Positions 35,075 to 44,763 of a stretch of DNA of 52,107 nt are shown here, piece after piece. Below the pieces are notes generated by a model. It saw only the letters and a program-made list of their open reading frames with translations. It searched no databases and was not told where the DNA came from. Position numbers and translations under genes: made by a program. The stretch is from Psychrobacter sp. APC 3426 (GTDB taxonomy: Bacteria; Pseudomonadota; Gammaproteobacteria; Pseudomonadales; Moraxellaceae): NCBI RefSeq assembly GCF_030408035.1, contig NZ_JASDCF010000023.1:1-52107 (forward strand), read 5' to 3'. The stretch's first letter is position 1; each line of letters starts with the position of its first letter.

Positions 35075-36055
35075 TTATTTCAGAATATTCAAACGGCTGT
35101 TTAATTCAAAACGCGCTAACGCATCTGGTAATTTATCAGCCACCATACTCAGAGTAGCTTCTGCCGCTTGAGCCAATCCAAGCTTTTCTGCCAGTGTTGG
35201 CTTTTGACGTGAATGCAGCGCATACACTTCGCTGTTTTCCATACGCTCTAAAATATAACTGTCAGAGGTTTGCAGGCTATCGATCAAATTTAGCTGCAAC
35301 GCATCTTCACCATACCAATGCTCACCTGTTGCCACTTTATCTAAGTCTAATATTGGACGATAAGTATTGACGAAATGCTTAAACAACTTATGTGTTTGCT
35401 CCAGCTCTTCTTGATATTTTGCACGATCTTCAGCATCGTTTTCACCAAATACCGTTACTGTGCGCTTATAGTCGCCAGCGGTAAACATCTCATAGTCCAC
35501 ATCATGGTTTTTCAGCCATTTATGAAAATTTGGAAGTTGAGATACCACGCCGATAGAGCCAATCACCGCAAATGGTGCCGCTATGACATTGTCTGCAACA
35601 CAAGCCATCATATAACCGCCACTTGCCGCTACTTTGTCGACACAAACCGTTAGTTTGAGACCAGCATCTTTTAGACGAACCAATTGTGCGGCCGCCAATC
35701 CATAACCATGTACCAAACCACCGCCCGACTCTAGGCGTACCACTACTTCATCGCCTTTATTGGCGGTACTGATTAGTGTGCTGATCTCTTCACGTAAATG
35801 CTTCACCGCCGTTGCTTTGATATCACCATCGAAATCAAGAACAAAGACTTGTGGTTTGCTGTCAGTATTTTTTTTCTTGTTTTTGGTTTTGGCTTTTAGC
35901 GCTTGTTTGGCCTTTTTAGCCATGGTTTTTTTAAATTGCTTGAGGGCAGCTTTGCCTTGGGTCGCCTCCATCAAATCTTCACGGCGCTGCTTTTGCGCCT
36001 CATTAAGATGCAATACTTTCAGCTCAACAGGATTTTTGGGTGGGTGAAATAGCAT
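35075..36055 (-). CDS. sohB: SohB-like S49 peptidase lacking the N-terminal membrane anchor
   Basis: A signal-peptide-peptidase family serine protease. The catalytic pair is S145 in VDKVAASGGYMMAC and K197 in DYKRTVTVFGEN. ESGGGLVHGYGLAA, IGSIGVV and TGEHWYGEDAL also match SohB. E. coli SohB (349 residues) begins with a membrane helix; here the chain of 326 starts at MLFHPPKNPVELKVLHL, which aligns just after that helix. Upstream in frame there is a stop five codons before the ATG, and TGAGGA is a good ribosome site, so the anchor is truly absent in this gene. A basic Lys-rich segment (35-63) could bind membranes or nucleic acids. Confidence 0.85.
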   Translation of the reverse strand: MLFHPPKNPVELKVLHLNEAQKQRREDLMEATQGKAALKQFKKTMAKKAKQALKAKTKNKKKNTDSKPQVFVLDFDGDIKATAVKHLREEISTLISTANKGDEVVVRLESGGGLVHGYGLAAAQLVRLKDAGLKLTVCVDKVAASGGYMMACVADNVIAAPFAVIGSIGVVSQLPNFHKWLKNHDVDYEMFTAGDYKRTVTVFGENDAEDRAKYQEELEQTHKLFKHFVNTYRPILDLDKVATGEHWYGEDALQLNLIDSLQTSDSYILERMENSEVYALHSRQKPTLAEKLGLAQAAEATLSMVADKLPDALARFELNSRLNILK

Positions 36056-36429
36056 AATTACAATTCCTCAAGTCAGTAGATATAACGATATTGATGTTTT
36101 TATTAACGTGCGGTTGATATGCGCACTACTGTTTGTATTTTCAAGCCAAATGACAATATTTAACCCAATACAATTATTAGGGTATCAATACGATTTATAG
36201 CGACACATTCCTATGCTTTGATTAGCTTCATCAGGTTGTATAACAAGGGCAGATTAGGCATAATATGCGTTTACATCAAATTTTCTGCAGCCAACGTGAT
36301 GACCCATTGTCTTATATCGCGTTATTTGTGCTTTTTTGGCTGATGGCTTGAATGGCACAGCGCTTGTATCACACGATAGCGGCTGCAGTATTGTATTTCG
36401 AACTGGGCTGATAACTGGATAACCATATT
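36056..36429. other. Divergent intergenic region, sohB-like / aspS
   Basis: 374 bp holding both promoters. Only a 28-codon ORF (36265-36351) with no ribosome site is present; I see no structured RNA. Confidence 0.45.
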
Positions 36430-38271
36430 ATGACGCAAAGCACTATGACGCATAGCGAATACCGAGACGAATATTGCGGAGCCGTAACTGAAAGCTTAAT
36501 TGAGCAAACCATTAGTGTCGTGGGCTGGGTACATCGTCGTCGCGATCACGGTGGCGTGATTTTCTTAGACATGCGTGACCGCGCTGGTATCTTGCAGGTC
36601 GTTGTTGATCCTGATACGCCAGAAGCTTTTGCTACTGCTGATGCCGTACGTCCTGAATACGTGCTAAAAATCACTGGTCGCGTACGCCGTCGTTATGAAG
36701 GCACTGAAAATAACAACATGACCAGTGGTCAAATTGAGCTATTGGGTAAAGAGATTGAAGTACTAGCAAAGTCTGAAACCCCGCCATTCCCATTGAATGA
36801 TGAGAACACCACGGTATCAGAAGACTTGCGCCTTAAATATCGCTATCTTGATATGCGTCGCCCGCAAATGCAAGAGCGTATGGTATTCCGTGCCAAAGCG
36901 ACATCAGCGATTCGTCGTTATCTAGATGATCATGGCTTCTTAGACGTTGAAACGCCTATCTTGACTCGTGCAACGCCAGAAGGTGCCCGTGATTATCTTG
37001 TACCTTCACGTACGCGCCCAGGTAACTTCTTTGCCTTACCACAGTCACCACAGTTGTTTAAACAGTTATTGATGGTGTCAGGATTTGATCGTTATTATCA
37101 AATCGCTAAATGCTTCCGTGATGAAGACTTACGTGCTGACCGTCAGCCTGAATTTACCCAAGTTGATATTGAAACTTCTTTCTTAAATGAAGAAGAAATC
37201 ATGAATATCAACGAAGGTCTAATCAAGCATTTATTCAAGACCATGATGGACGTTGAATTTGAACAGTTCCCACGTATGACTTATGCAGAAGCCATGCGTG
37301 ACTATGCGTCAGACAAGCCTGACTTACGTATTCCTCTAAAGTTGGTTGACGTTGCAGACTTGATGAAAGATGTTGAATTTAAAGTGTTTGCCGGCCCTGC
37401 AAACGATCCAAAAGGTCGCGTTGCTGCCCTACGTATCCCTGGTGGTGCTTCATTGAGCCGCAAGCAAATTGACGCTTATACCAAGTTTGTTGGTATCTAT
37501 GGCGCGCGCGGTTTGGCATATATTAAAGTCAATGACGCTAGCAAAATCAATAATGGCGTAGACCAAGAATCGGGCTTACAGTCACCGATTATCAAAAACA
37601 TGACAGATGATGTGTTGGCGAGCTTAATTGAACGTACTGCCGCAGAAGATGGCGATATTATCTTCTTTGGTGCCGATAAAGCCAGTGTCGTAAACGATGC
37701 AATCGGCGCACTACGTCAGAAAATTGGTCTAGACTTAGAAATGACTACTTGTGAGTGGGCACCACTTTGGGTGACTGACTTCCCAATGTTTGAAGAAACT
37801 GACGATGGCAAATGGACCTCAATGCACCATCCATTCACCAAGCCAAAAGGTTCTGTTGAAGAACTGAAAACCAATCCTGAAGCGGCACTTTCTATCGCTT
37901 ATGATATGGTACTGAATGGCACAGAAGTTGGCGGTGGTAGCTTACGTATCAATACCTATGATATGCAGCAAGCCGTACTCGAAGCGCTTGGTATCGGCGA
38001 GCAAGAGGCAGAAGATAAGTTTGGTTTCTTACTTGACGCCTTAAAATTCGGTGCGCCTCCGCATGGTGGTTTGGCATTTGGTTTAGATCGCCTGATTATG
38101 CTTATGGTCGGTGCAGACTCTATTCGTGATGTCATTGCCTTCCCAAAAACCAAAACTGCTGAGTGCCCATTGACTCAAGCACCTGCTGAAGTAGATAGCA
38201 GACAGCTGCGTGACCTTGGTATCCGTGTGCGTGAGAAAGCACAAGCGGACGCTAACAAATCTGCGCAATAA
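36430..38271 (+). CDS. aspS: Aspartate-tRNA ligase
   Basis: A class II aminoacyl-tRNA synthetase of 613 residues. An N-terminal OB-fold anticodon domain (about 10-115; [22 protein letters not shown]) is followed by the catalytic core with motif 2 in [19 protein letters not shown], the bacterial GAD insertion (about 300-430) and motif 3 in [12 protein letters not shown]. The bacterial-type enzyme is about 590 residues, so the length fits with a short C-terminal tail. The start could be ATG 36430 or ATG 36445 ([12 protein letters not shown]); neither has a strong Shine-Dalgarno. Whether it also charges tRNA-Asn depends on the presence of asparaginyl-tRNA synthetase elsewhere. Confidence 0.96.
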   Translation: MTQSTMTHSEYRDEYCGAVTESLIEQTISVVGWVHRRRDHGGVIFLDMRDRAGILQVVVDPDTPEAFATADAVRPEYVLKITGRVRRRYEGTENNNMTSGQIELLGKEIEVLAKSETPPFPLNDENTTVSEDLRLKYRYLDMRRPQMQERMVFRAKATSAIRRYLDDHGFLDVETPILTRATPEGARDYLVPSRTRPGNFFALPQSPQLFKQLLMVSGFDRYYQIAKCFRDEDLRADRQPEFTQVDIETSFLNEEEIMNINEGLIKHLFKTMMDVEFEQFPRMTYAEAMRDYASDKPDLRIPLKLVDVADLMKDVEFKVFAGPANDPKGRVAALRIPGGASLSRKQIDAYTKFVGIYGARGLAYIKVNDASKINNGVDQESGLQSPIIKNMTDDVLASLIERTAAEDGDIIFFGADKASVVNDAIGALRQKIGLDLEMTTCEWAPLWVTDFPMFEETDDGKWTSMHHPFTKPKGSVEELKTNPEAALSIAYDMVLNGTEVGGGSLRINTYDMQQAVLEALGIGEQEAEDKFGFLLDALKFGAPPHGGLAFGLDRLIMLMVGADSIRDVIAFPKTKTAECPLTQAPAEVDSRQLRDLGIRVREKAQADANKSAQ

Positions 38272-38338
38272 ATAGTTAGATAATGCTTAGTTATTCTTTG
38301 TCTAACAGGTTACGTGATTCATCACCGTGTGACTGGTC

Positions 38339-39289
38339 ATGAATCCGTATCATATTTTCAAATTCGTGCCACTGTCTGTCTTACAGATGCTGGCACGTTT
38401 TGTCGCTTGGGTAATACTAAGGATGCCGAACGCTAGTATTATGCGCACTGTGCGTATCAATATAGCATTGGTATTCCCCTTATTGTCTGCTGCAAAAAAA
38501 CAAGCCTTAACCAAAGACATTATTTATCATCAATGTTTAACCAGTATTGAGTCTATCAAGACCTGGGCGATGCCACCTGAATGGAGCATCGCTCAGATTC
38601 GTGACGTTCATAATCAAGACATTTTATTAGATGGTCTGGCCAATCCTAATGGTATGCTAGCAATCGTTCCGCATCTCGGTACGTGGGAGATGATGAACGC
38701 TTGGCTCAATCAGTTTGGTTCGCCAACGATTATGTACAAACCGGTTAAAGGCGATACCACTAATGAGTTTGTGCTACAAGGTCGCTCGCGTCTGAATGCC
38801 ACGCTGGTTCCAACAGATGGTAGTGGTGTAAAAGCCGTATTTAAGACCCTCAAACAAGGTGGCTTTAGTATTGTATTGCCCGATCATGTGCCTGACCCAT
38901 CAGGCGGTGTGGTCGTGCCCTTCTTTGGTGTTGAGACGTTAACCAGTACATTGGCATCCAAACTCGCGAGTAAAACCAAATGTGCGTTAGTCGGCTTATC
39001 TTGCATTCGTCGTGATGACGGACGTGGCTTTGATATCTATTGCTATAAGCTTGATGATCCAGCCCTCTACGATCGTAACGCTGAAACCGCTGCTCATGCG
39101 CTTAACCTTGCCATGCAGCATATGATTGAAGATAAATGCAGTCATTATATGTGGGGCTACCGTCGTTTTAAGCATATTCCTGTTTTAGACAACCCTTATA
39201 TCGCTGATAAAGCCAGTCTAGAGGCGTTTATCCATAAAAATCATACCAGCTCGACCTCTGGTATCAAAAATACTGAAAGTATTAATTAA
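38339..39289 (+). CDS. LpxL/HtrB-like lysophospholipid acyltransferase
   Basis: A 316-residue inner-membrane-associated acyltransferase of the lipid A late-acyltransferase superfamily. The HX4(D/E) catalytic motif is readable as VPHLGTWEMMNAWL (His and Glu), and a second family segment is FSIVLPDHVPDPSGGVVVPFFG. An N-terminal hydrophobic stretch (FVPLSVLQMLARFVAWVIL) can anchor it. It is 67 nt from aspS on the same strand and precedes glycosyltransferase genes, consistent with lipid A or lipooligosaccharide assembly. The specific acyl donor and position are not identifiable. Confidence 0.85.
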   Translation: MNPYHIFKFVPLSVLQMLARFVAWVILRMPNASIMRTVRINIALVFPLLSAAKKQALTKDIIYHQCLTSIESIKTWAMPPEWSIAQIRDVHNQDILLDGLANPNGMLAIVPHLGTWEMMNAWLNQFGSPTIMYKPVKGDTTNEFVLQGRSRLNATLVPTDGSGVKAVFKTLKQGGFSIVLPDHVPDPSGGVVVPFFGVETLTSTLASKLASKTKCALVGLSCIRRDDGRGFDIYCYKLDDPALYDRNAETAAHALNLAMQHMIEDKCSHYMWGYRRFKHIPVLDNPYIADKASLEAFIHKNHTSSTSGIKNTESIN

Positions 39290-39433
39290 ATCGCCCAAAA
39301 CTAAAACCTTTAGAATCAAAGTTAGCATTAAAATTATACCAATCCTTAAGCGTTCAGATATATCACACCTTTGAGCTATGTTAATATTGTGTGTTTCTAC
39401 ATTCATTTTTGTCGACTTTAATACGAGTGCCCC

Positions 39434-40234
39434 ATGGTAATAGACGCAATCGATACCTCATCAACACCCCAAGGACAAGACTCGAGCCCATCTGATGAGC
39501 AGCGCTATGTCATCTGTATGAAATGGGGCAATAAATACGGTGCAGAATATGTCAACCGTCTTTACAACATGGTCAGTCGGCACTTGACTTTAGATTTCCA
39601 AATGGTCTGTCTCACTGATGACAGCACTGGTATTGACCCTGCCGTTCAATGTTACCCAATTCCTGAGATGGATCTGCCAGCTGGTCCTGAGCGTGGTTGG
39701 AAAAAACTCACAACTTTTAAGCCAGAATTATACGATTTAAAAGGTGTGGCATTATTCTTAGACATTGATATCGTCATAGTGGATAATATCGATGTTTTTT
39801 TCACGTATAAAGCTGAGTACGAAGACAGTGTCGTCATCATTCGTGACTGGAAAAAGCCATGGCGCATGATTGGAAATAGCTCAGTTTATCGCTTTAATAT
39901 TGGTATGGGCACTTATCCTGATTTACTGGCAAACTTTGAGCGCAACTTCGACAGCATTCGTCAGCAAGTTCGCCATGAGCAGGCTTACTTATCTAACTAT
40001 CTGCGTGAGCATCATCACCTAGAGTACTGGAATAAAGACTGGTGTGTCAGTTTTAAATATCAGTGTATTGCCCCTATCCCATTCAACTTGTTACGTGCCC
40101 CAACGCTGCCTGAGGGTGCCAAAATTGTTATCTTTCATGGTGAAATTAATCCACCTGATGCCATTAAAGGCGGCGGTGGTAAGTGGTATCGTCATGTAAA
40201 ACCAAGCCCTTGGTTGAAGGAGCATTGGCAGTAA
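39434..40234 (+). CDS. Putative glycosyltransferase (GT-A type)
   Basis: A 266-residue protein with no signal peptide. The region MVCLTDDSTGI and the DxD-like motif LFLDIDIVIVDN are typical of GT8-like nucleotide-sugar transferases, as is the closing KIVIFHGEINPPDAIKGGGGKWYRHVKPSPWL. The protein otherwise reads as RYVICMKWGNKYGAEYVNRLYNMV at the start, a pattern seen in proteins near LOS core genes. It lies after the acyltransferase on the same strand (about 145 nt gap) and convergent with the next gene, so a lipooligosaccharide or surface-glycan role is plausible. Sugar and acceptor are unknown. Confidence 0.6.
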   Translation: MVIDAIDTSSTPQGQDSSPSDEQRYVICMKWGNKYGAEYVNRLYNMVSRHLTLDFQMVCLTDDSTGIDPAVQCYPIPEMDLPAGPERGWKKLTTFKPELYDLKGVALFLDIDIVIVDNIDVFFTYKAEYEDSVVIIRDWKKPWRMIGNSSVYRFNIGMGTYPDLLANFERNFDSIRQQVRHEQAYLSNYLREHHHLEYWNKDWCVSFKYQCIAPIPFNLLRAPTLPEGAKIVIFHGEINPPDAIKGGGGKWYRHVKPSPWLKEHWQ

Positions 40235-40247
40235 GCTTTTAAAAGCC

Positions 40248-41225
40248 TTATTTACTAAAAATTTCTTTCTTAAAGAAGCCATAATAGGTTAAATTGCCAA
40301 ATATATCATTTTCTTTAAGTTCTTCGTGTAGGCTTAGTTTATGTAAGGAAGCTTGGCCTACAATAGATTCATATTCCTCTTGTTTAAATTTCTTATTCAT
40401 TTTAGTCTGCAGTAAATGCGGTAGCGTATCATCCTCTGCTGGAAAATTAAAATTGACAACATTCATATCTTTCAATTCATTAATCATTATTTGGAAGAAA
40501 AAATAGTGAGGGATTTTCTCTTCATTTTTCCAGAAAAATAATAATAAATCTAATATCACTGAGGATAACTCACTTTTTTTATGTCCATAGATGATACTAC
40601 TTAAATGTTTAACTTTAAACTCTTCACGCCAGCTGAAATAAAAATGCTGGTCGCCTTTACCCCAATCCTTATTAGCAGAATCAGCATCTCTTGAAAACAT
40701 AAAAAAATCATACTCTTCGTACTTAGTAGGAATATCATCGGTCATTAGTATTGATGCATCTAACCATATACCTCCATACACGTTTATTAACGCAACCCTT
40801 AATAAGTCAGAAAAGAATACTGGACGAAATTCAGGATTTCTTCTTTTCTCTTTAATAAATGCTGGCAATTCCAGATATTCATCTATGTTATCGTCTGTAA
40901 TACGTATAACCTCGTAATCACCTTTGTATTTATCTACAGATGCGAAACAAAGCTTGGCAGTGTCTTTTGCATTCTCTACTCCTTGTGCCCAGTACTGCCA
41001 AATAATTTTTTTATTTTTTATGTCTTTTTTGGGCTGGATATTATATTTTTCGATCTCACCATTAAAATACGCTTCTATAATATGATGCCAGTATGTGGCT
41101 ACTTGAGCTTGCACAGGAAGTTCTGAGTATCTAAAACCCCACTCCTTTCTTTTACTGCGAGGTACAAGACCGTTATAGAATATTTTAAAGGGCTTATTAC
41201 TGATAACGTTAAAGATCTTTTCCAT
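40248..41225 (-). CDS. Caps_synth-type glycosyltransferase
   Basis: A 325-residue protein of the capsular polysaccharide synthesis family. The key stretches are KKIIWQYWAQG, followed by ITDDNIDEYLELPAFI and LLRVALINVYGGIWLDASIL with the DxD-like core. These proteins add sugars to lipooligosaccharide or capsule. The gene is AT-rich with many Lys, Ile and Asn codons, unlike its neighbours. It is three bases downstream of the GT2 gene and so co-transcribed. It meets the GT8-like gene head-on with only 13 bases between, with no terminator. Probably acquired horizontally. Confidence 0.8.
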   Translation of the reverse strand: MEKIFNVISNKPFKIFYNGLVPRSKRKEWGFRYSELPVQAQVATYWHHIIEAYFNGEIEKYNIQPKKDIKNKKIIWQYWAQGVENAKDTAKLCFASVDKYKGDYEVIRITDDNIDEYLELPAFIKEKRRNPEFRPVFFSDLLRVALINVYGGIWLDASILMTDDIPTKYEEYDFFMFSRDADSANKDWGKGDQHFYFSWREEFKVKHLSSIIYGHKKSELSSVILDLLLFFWKNEEKIPHYFFFQIMINELKDMNVVNFNFPAEDDTLPHLLQTKMNKKFKQEEYESIVGQASLHKLSLHEELKENDIFGNLTYYGFFKKEIFSK

Positions 41226-41228
41226 GGT

Positions 41229-42191
41229 CTATATACCTTTCAGAATTCTATCTAATTTAGAACGTTTAATATTCAGGATTATTCTTTGATGTATTGGCAG
41301 CTCTTTATTAGCAACCAGATAGAGCTCTGAGAAGTACTTATTATATTGATCATAAGTATCTTTTAACAAATCTTCCTGATTGTTTTTAGCTATTTTATTT
41401 AACAGCCCTATATAACGCTTATATACTTTATACAGTAAATAATGATAGCCGTCTTTTTCCTCGTCTCTCTGATAGTTTTCAACGCGATAAGTGAAAGCAT
41501 ATAAATAATCATCTACGTATTTTTTGTCGAGATTTTTTAAAATAGACCCTTCACGCTCACGATACTTTATGACTGGATACTTCAAATAGCTATATTTAAA
41601 ACTCTTTAATGAGATATCAGTCATATACAAAATATCTTCAAAATTCAATCCTTCTTTAAACCTTATGTCTTGTATTATCTGTCTTCTAAAAACCTTATTC
41701 CAAACATGATTACTATTATTTTCAATAATATTATCTAAGAAGCTATTTCTCTTATTGATATAATTTTTATTAGCCTTGCCTATAAAAGCTTTTTTCTTTA
41801 CCTCTTTTTTCCCTCGTAATGATACATAATCAGCACATAGCACATCCGAGTTCAATTTTTCTATTTGAGACATGACAGATTTATAAGCACCTTCGTACAT
41901 AACATCATCAGAGTCAATAAACCAGATATACTCTGTTTGGGTCATATCAAAAAGCGCATTACGTGTGGCTGACAAACCTCTATTATGAGGCGCATCGAAG
42001 ATTTGCACTTGAGGATGGTTTTCAAAACGCTTGATAATAGCTGCACTATTATCTGTCGAAGCATCGTTCATTATTAAAATAGATGCTCTAGTATCGATTT
42101 GAGTGAGTATGGATTCTATACACTCTTCTACATAATCCGCTACATTATAAACAGGTATTAAAATACCAATTGTTAGATCTTCTTTATTCAT
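41229..42191 (-). CDS. Glycosyltransferase family 2 protein
   Basis: A 320-residue GT-A enzyme: GILIPVYNVADYVEECIESIL at the N-terminus, IMNDASTDNSAAIIKRF with the nucleotide-sugar Asp, and the DxD motif in YIWFIDSDDVMYEG. Beyond residue 130 the chain is Lys- and Tyr-rich with no clear domain and resembles acceptor-binding parts of LOS transferases. It lies 30 nt after the GT4 gene in the same direction, in a three-gene minus-strand operon. The sequence is visibly AT-richer than the surrounding housekeeping genes. Confidence 0.88.
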   Translation of the reverse strand: MNKEDLTIGILIPVYNVADYVEECIESILTQIDTRASILIMNDASTDNSAAIIKRFENHPQVQIFDAPHNRGLSATRNALFDMTQTEYIWFIDSDDVMYEGAYKSVMSQIEKLNSDVLCADYVSLRGKKEVKKKAFIGKANKNYINKRNSFLDNIIENNSNHVWNKVFRRQIIQDIRFKEGLNFEDILYMTDISLKSFKYSYLKYPVIKYREREGSILKNLDKKYVDDYLYAFTYRVENYQRDEEKDGYHYLLYKVYKRYIGLLNKIAKNNQEDLLKDTYDQYNKYFSELYLVANKELPIHQRIILNIKRSKLDRILKGI

Positions 42192-42221
42192 ACAGCACTC
42201 ACATTAAAAACTTTATAATAA

Positions 42222-43322
42222 TTAACAGCTCGTTAATAAATTCTGAAATAATTGATAATACGCTTGAGTGACCTGTTTTTTATCATAATGAACTAAAACT
42301 TTCTCTCTAGCTGCCGTTGCTAGTGCTTGGTAGTTTGATGGATTAGATAGAACAGTCTCGATGATATCTGCCAGCTCTGTTACTGCTCCGATAGGAAACA
42401 AAAAACCATCCTTTTTGTCATCAATTAATTCTTTCACGCCCATTGCAGTACTTCCCACTACGATACAGCCACTTGCCATCGCTTCTAGCACCGCTAGGTT
42501 CAGCCCCTCAAAACGGCTCGACATGACAAACACCTTATGTTGCAGCAATAGTTTTTCAACTTCACTACTGTACTCTATAAAGGTCACTTGATTGTGCAGC
42601 TCATAGCGATCAACCAAATCATGTACTTCTTTTTGGTAATGCTTGCGCCCACTACCAACCAAAGTAAGGGTAGGACTGACTCCTTTTTTCTTTAAATGCT
42701 TCAGTGCTTCAATTAGAGTTACGTGATCCTTACTTTTAGCATACCTTCCCACCATAATAAGATCTTGTGATCTCTCCTCAACAGGTAAGAGATTAGCACC
42801 ACCAAATCGAGTGGTGTCGATACCATTTGGAATGGCTTGAATGGGTGCGTGAAGATCTTGCTCAGACAATACCTGAGCCACACCTTCAGAGACTGCCACA
42901 ATACTGGCTGTAGATTTGCTTAGTTTACGCGTTTGGTATAGCTTCCATGGTGTATAGCGCTCTTTAGAATTGTGTTCCACTTGTACTAGGTAAGGTACTT
43001 GTGCCAATAGCCCTGCTCGTCTTCCCAATAAATGCTCAGGAAATCCATGCGCAACTAATATATCAGGTCGCCATTGCTCACATAGTTTTTTTAATTCATG
43101 GACAGTCGCAAGATGGGTAGTACCTGTGACAACCTTGTAATCGATACCTTTATCTTCAAGTTCAGCTAGCTTTTCTGGTACGGTCGTTTTTTTACGACGC
43201 AGTACTAATAGGTTGTCCGTTGATTCGATTTGATTGTGAGCCTCGACCAAATCAATAGCAACTTTTGTGGCTCCTGAAAAGCCACCAGTGACAAAATGTA
43301 AGACTCTCAATGGCTTCTCCAT
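42222..43322 (-). CDS. Glycosyltransferase family 4 protein
   Basis: A GT-B enzyme of 366 residues (start ATG 43322; the 43334 codon is TTG). The N-terminal acceptor half begins LRVLHFVTGGFSGATKVAIDLVEAH. The donor half shows the typical MVGRYAKSKDHVTLIEAL, the donor-binding SRFEGLNLAVLEAMASGCIVVGS and MGVKELIDDKKDG. Probably adds a hexose to an envelope glycolipid. First gene of the three-gene operon and closer to host base composition than the two that follow, so the operon may be mosaic. Confidence 0.88.
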   Translation of the reverse strand: MEKPLRVLHFVTGGFSGATKVAIDLVEAHNQIESTDNLLVLRRKKTTVPEKLAELEDKGIDYKVVTGTTHLATVHELKKLCEQWRPDILVAHGFPEHLLGRRAGLLAQVPYLVQVEHNSKERYTPWKLYQTRKLSKSTASIVAVSEGVAQVLSEQDLHAPIQAIPNGIDTTRFGGANLLPVEERSQDLIMVGRYAKSKDHVTLIEALKHLKKKGVSPTLTLVGSGRKHYQKEVHDLVDRYELHNQVTFIEYSSEVEKLLLQHKVFVMSSRFEGLNLAVLEAMASGCIVVGSTAMGVKELIDDKKDGFLFPIGAVTELADIIETVLSNPSNYQALATAAREKVLVHYDKKQVTQAYYQLFQNLLTSC

Positions 43323-43645
43323 TAATCTATTCAAAGTAAAACCAGACTTAGCTAAAAAACAAGATCCTATGACGCTCGCAATTTGAACGCACCTGCTTTA
43401 AGAATCGACATGCTAAGCATCCGTGTTTATAAATGGACACCATAGCAAGATATAGCTTAAAACTAAGCGACGTTATGATACCGCATCCATAAATTATGTG
43501 CGAGCTTATCATTAGTAGTTATAGTGTATGAACTTCACTTTAGAATACCGATTAATATCACTCAACAAAAAAGCTAAGACTTAAAAACAGCCTTAGCTTT
43601 TTTGTTCATACAATATAGTTTTAAAAATAAAATGCAGTTTTAAAA
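43323..43645. other. Intergenic region between the GT operon and ilvE
   Basis: 323 bp; holds the terminator at 43564-43606 and the GT operon promoter. No gene seen. Confidence 0.5.
43564..43606 (-). terminator. ilvE terminator
   Basis: AACAAAAAAGCTAAG pairs perfectly (15 bp) with CTTAGCTTTTTTGTT around a 13-base loop, 40 nt past the ilvE stop. Confidence 0.88.
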
Positions 43646-44575
43646 TCAGTCAATAAAACTTAACCAATCCATATACTGCTCATTACGGCCATGTACTACG
43701 TCAAAGTACAAGGTTTGCAATTTCTCAGTCAACGGACCACGGCCACCATTGCCGATAGTACGATCATCGTATTCACGAATTGGTGTGACCTCAGCTGCCG
43801 TACCAGTCATAAAGATTTCATCTGCTAAGTAGAACTCATCACGAGTGATACGGCGTTCAACGACTTTGATACCTAAGTCTTCAGCAAACTGAATAATAGT
43901 ACGACGGGTGATACCATCCAGCGCGCCGCCACCTAAGTCCGGCGTATGCAGCACACCGTCTTTGACTAAGAATAAGTTCTCGCCAGCACCTTGGCAAACA
44001 TAACCTTGCGGATCCATCAAGATGGCTTCGTCATAGCCGTTACGCGTGACTTCTTGATTGGCCATAATAGACACAGGATAGTTACTAGATGCTTTGGCTT
44101 TGCACATGGTCACATTGGTCATGTGATGCGTAAATGATGAGGTTTTTACACGAATACCATTTTTGATACCGTCTTCACCTAGGTATGCACCCCAATGCCA
44201 TGCTGCGACCATCGCATTAACACTATTATCACGCGATGACAGACCCAGTTTTTCAGCACCAAACCAAATCAGCGGACGGATATAAGCTTCTGCTAAGTTA
44301 TTTTGTTTGACCACATCTTTTTGTGCTTGTTCAAGTGCCGCTGCATCAAAAGGCACACTCATTTGAAAAATCTTTGCAGACCCTAGCAAACGCTCAGTGT
44401 GTTCTTTTAGGCGAAAAATCGCCGTGCGGTTGTCAGCAGTTTGGTAAGCACGCACACCTTCAAATACCGCCATGCCATAATGTAGGCTATGCGTCAGTAC
44501 ATGGATTTTGGCATCTGGCTGTTCGATCATCGTGCCATTCATCCAAAGCTTGCCTTCTTGTGTTGCCATATTCAT
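43646..44575 (-). CDS. ilvE: Branched-chain amino acid aminotransferase
   Basis: A PLP fold-type IV transaminase of 309 residues that interconverts Val, Leu, Ile and their keto acids. Features are HSLHYGMAVFEGVRAY, the Lys region MCKAKASSNYPVS, GYDEAILMDPQGYVCQGAGENLFLVKDG and DEIFMTGTAAEVTPI. The family is about 308 residues. AAGGACTATAAA precedes the ATG at 44575. The IS1 insertion begins 189 bp upstream of the start, so promoter elements may be near or altered by it. Confidence 0.94.
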   Translation of the reverse strand: MNMATQEGKLWMNGTMIEQPDAKIHVLTHSLHYGMAVFEGVRAYQTADNRTAIFRLKEHTERLLGSAKIFQMSVPFDAAALEQAQKDVVKQNNLAEAYIRPLIWFGAEKLGLSSRDNSVNAMVAAWHWGAYLGEDGIKNGIRVKTSSFTHHMTNVTMCKAKASSNYPVSIMANQEVTRNGYDEAILMDPQGYVCQGAGENLFLVKDGVLHTPDLGGGALDGITRRTIIQFAEDLGIKVVERRITRDEFYLADEIFMTGTAAEVTPIREYDDRTIGNGGRGPLTEKLQTLYFDVVHGRNEQYMDWLSFID

Positions 44576-44763
44576 TTTATAGTCCTTATGCTAGCGCTGA
44601 CGTCTAACTTTTTAAGTAGTTTTTGTTTAACAGTAATTATCAACATCATATGATAACACCACCGCATTCATTTTTATTGTTAAAAATATATCTTCGTTAC
44701 TATCAATACCTAATACCATGTGTGGGCGATTATATCACTGGCTATATTAGTAAATAAAATATT

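Noticed and set aside
36265..36351. 28-codon ORF upstream of aspS ending in a hydrophobic stretch
   Set aside because: No ribosome site, very short, and no resemblance to known leader peptides.
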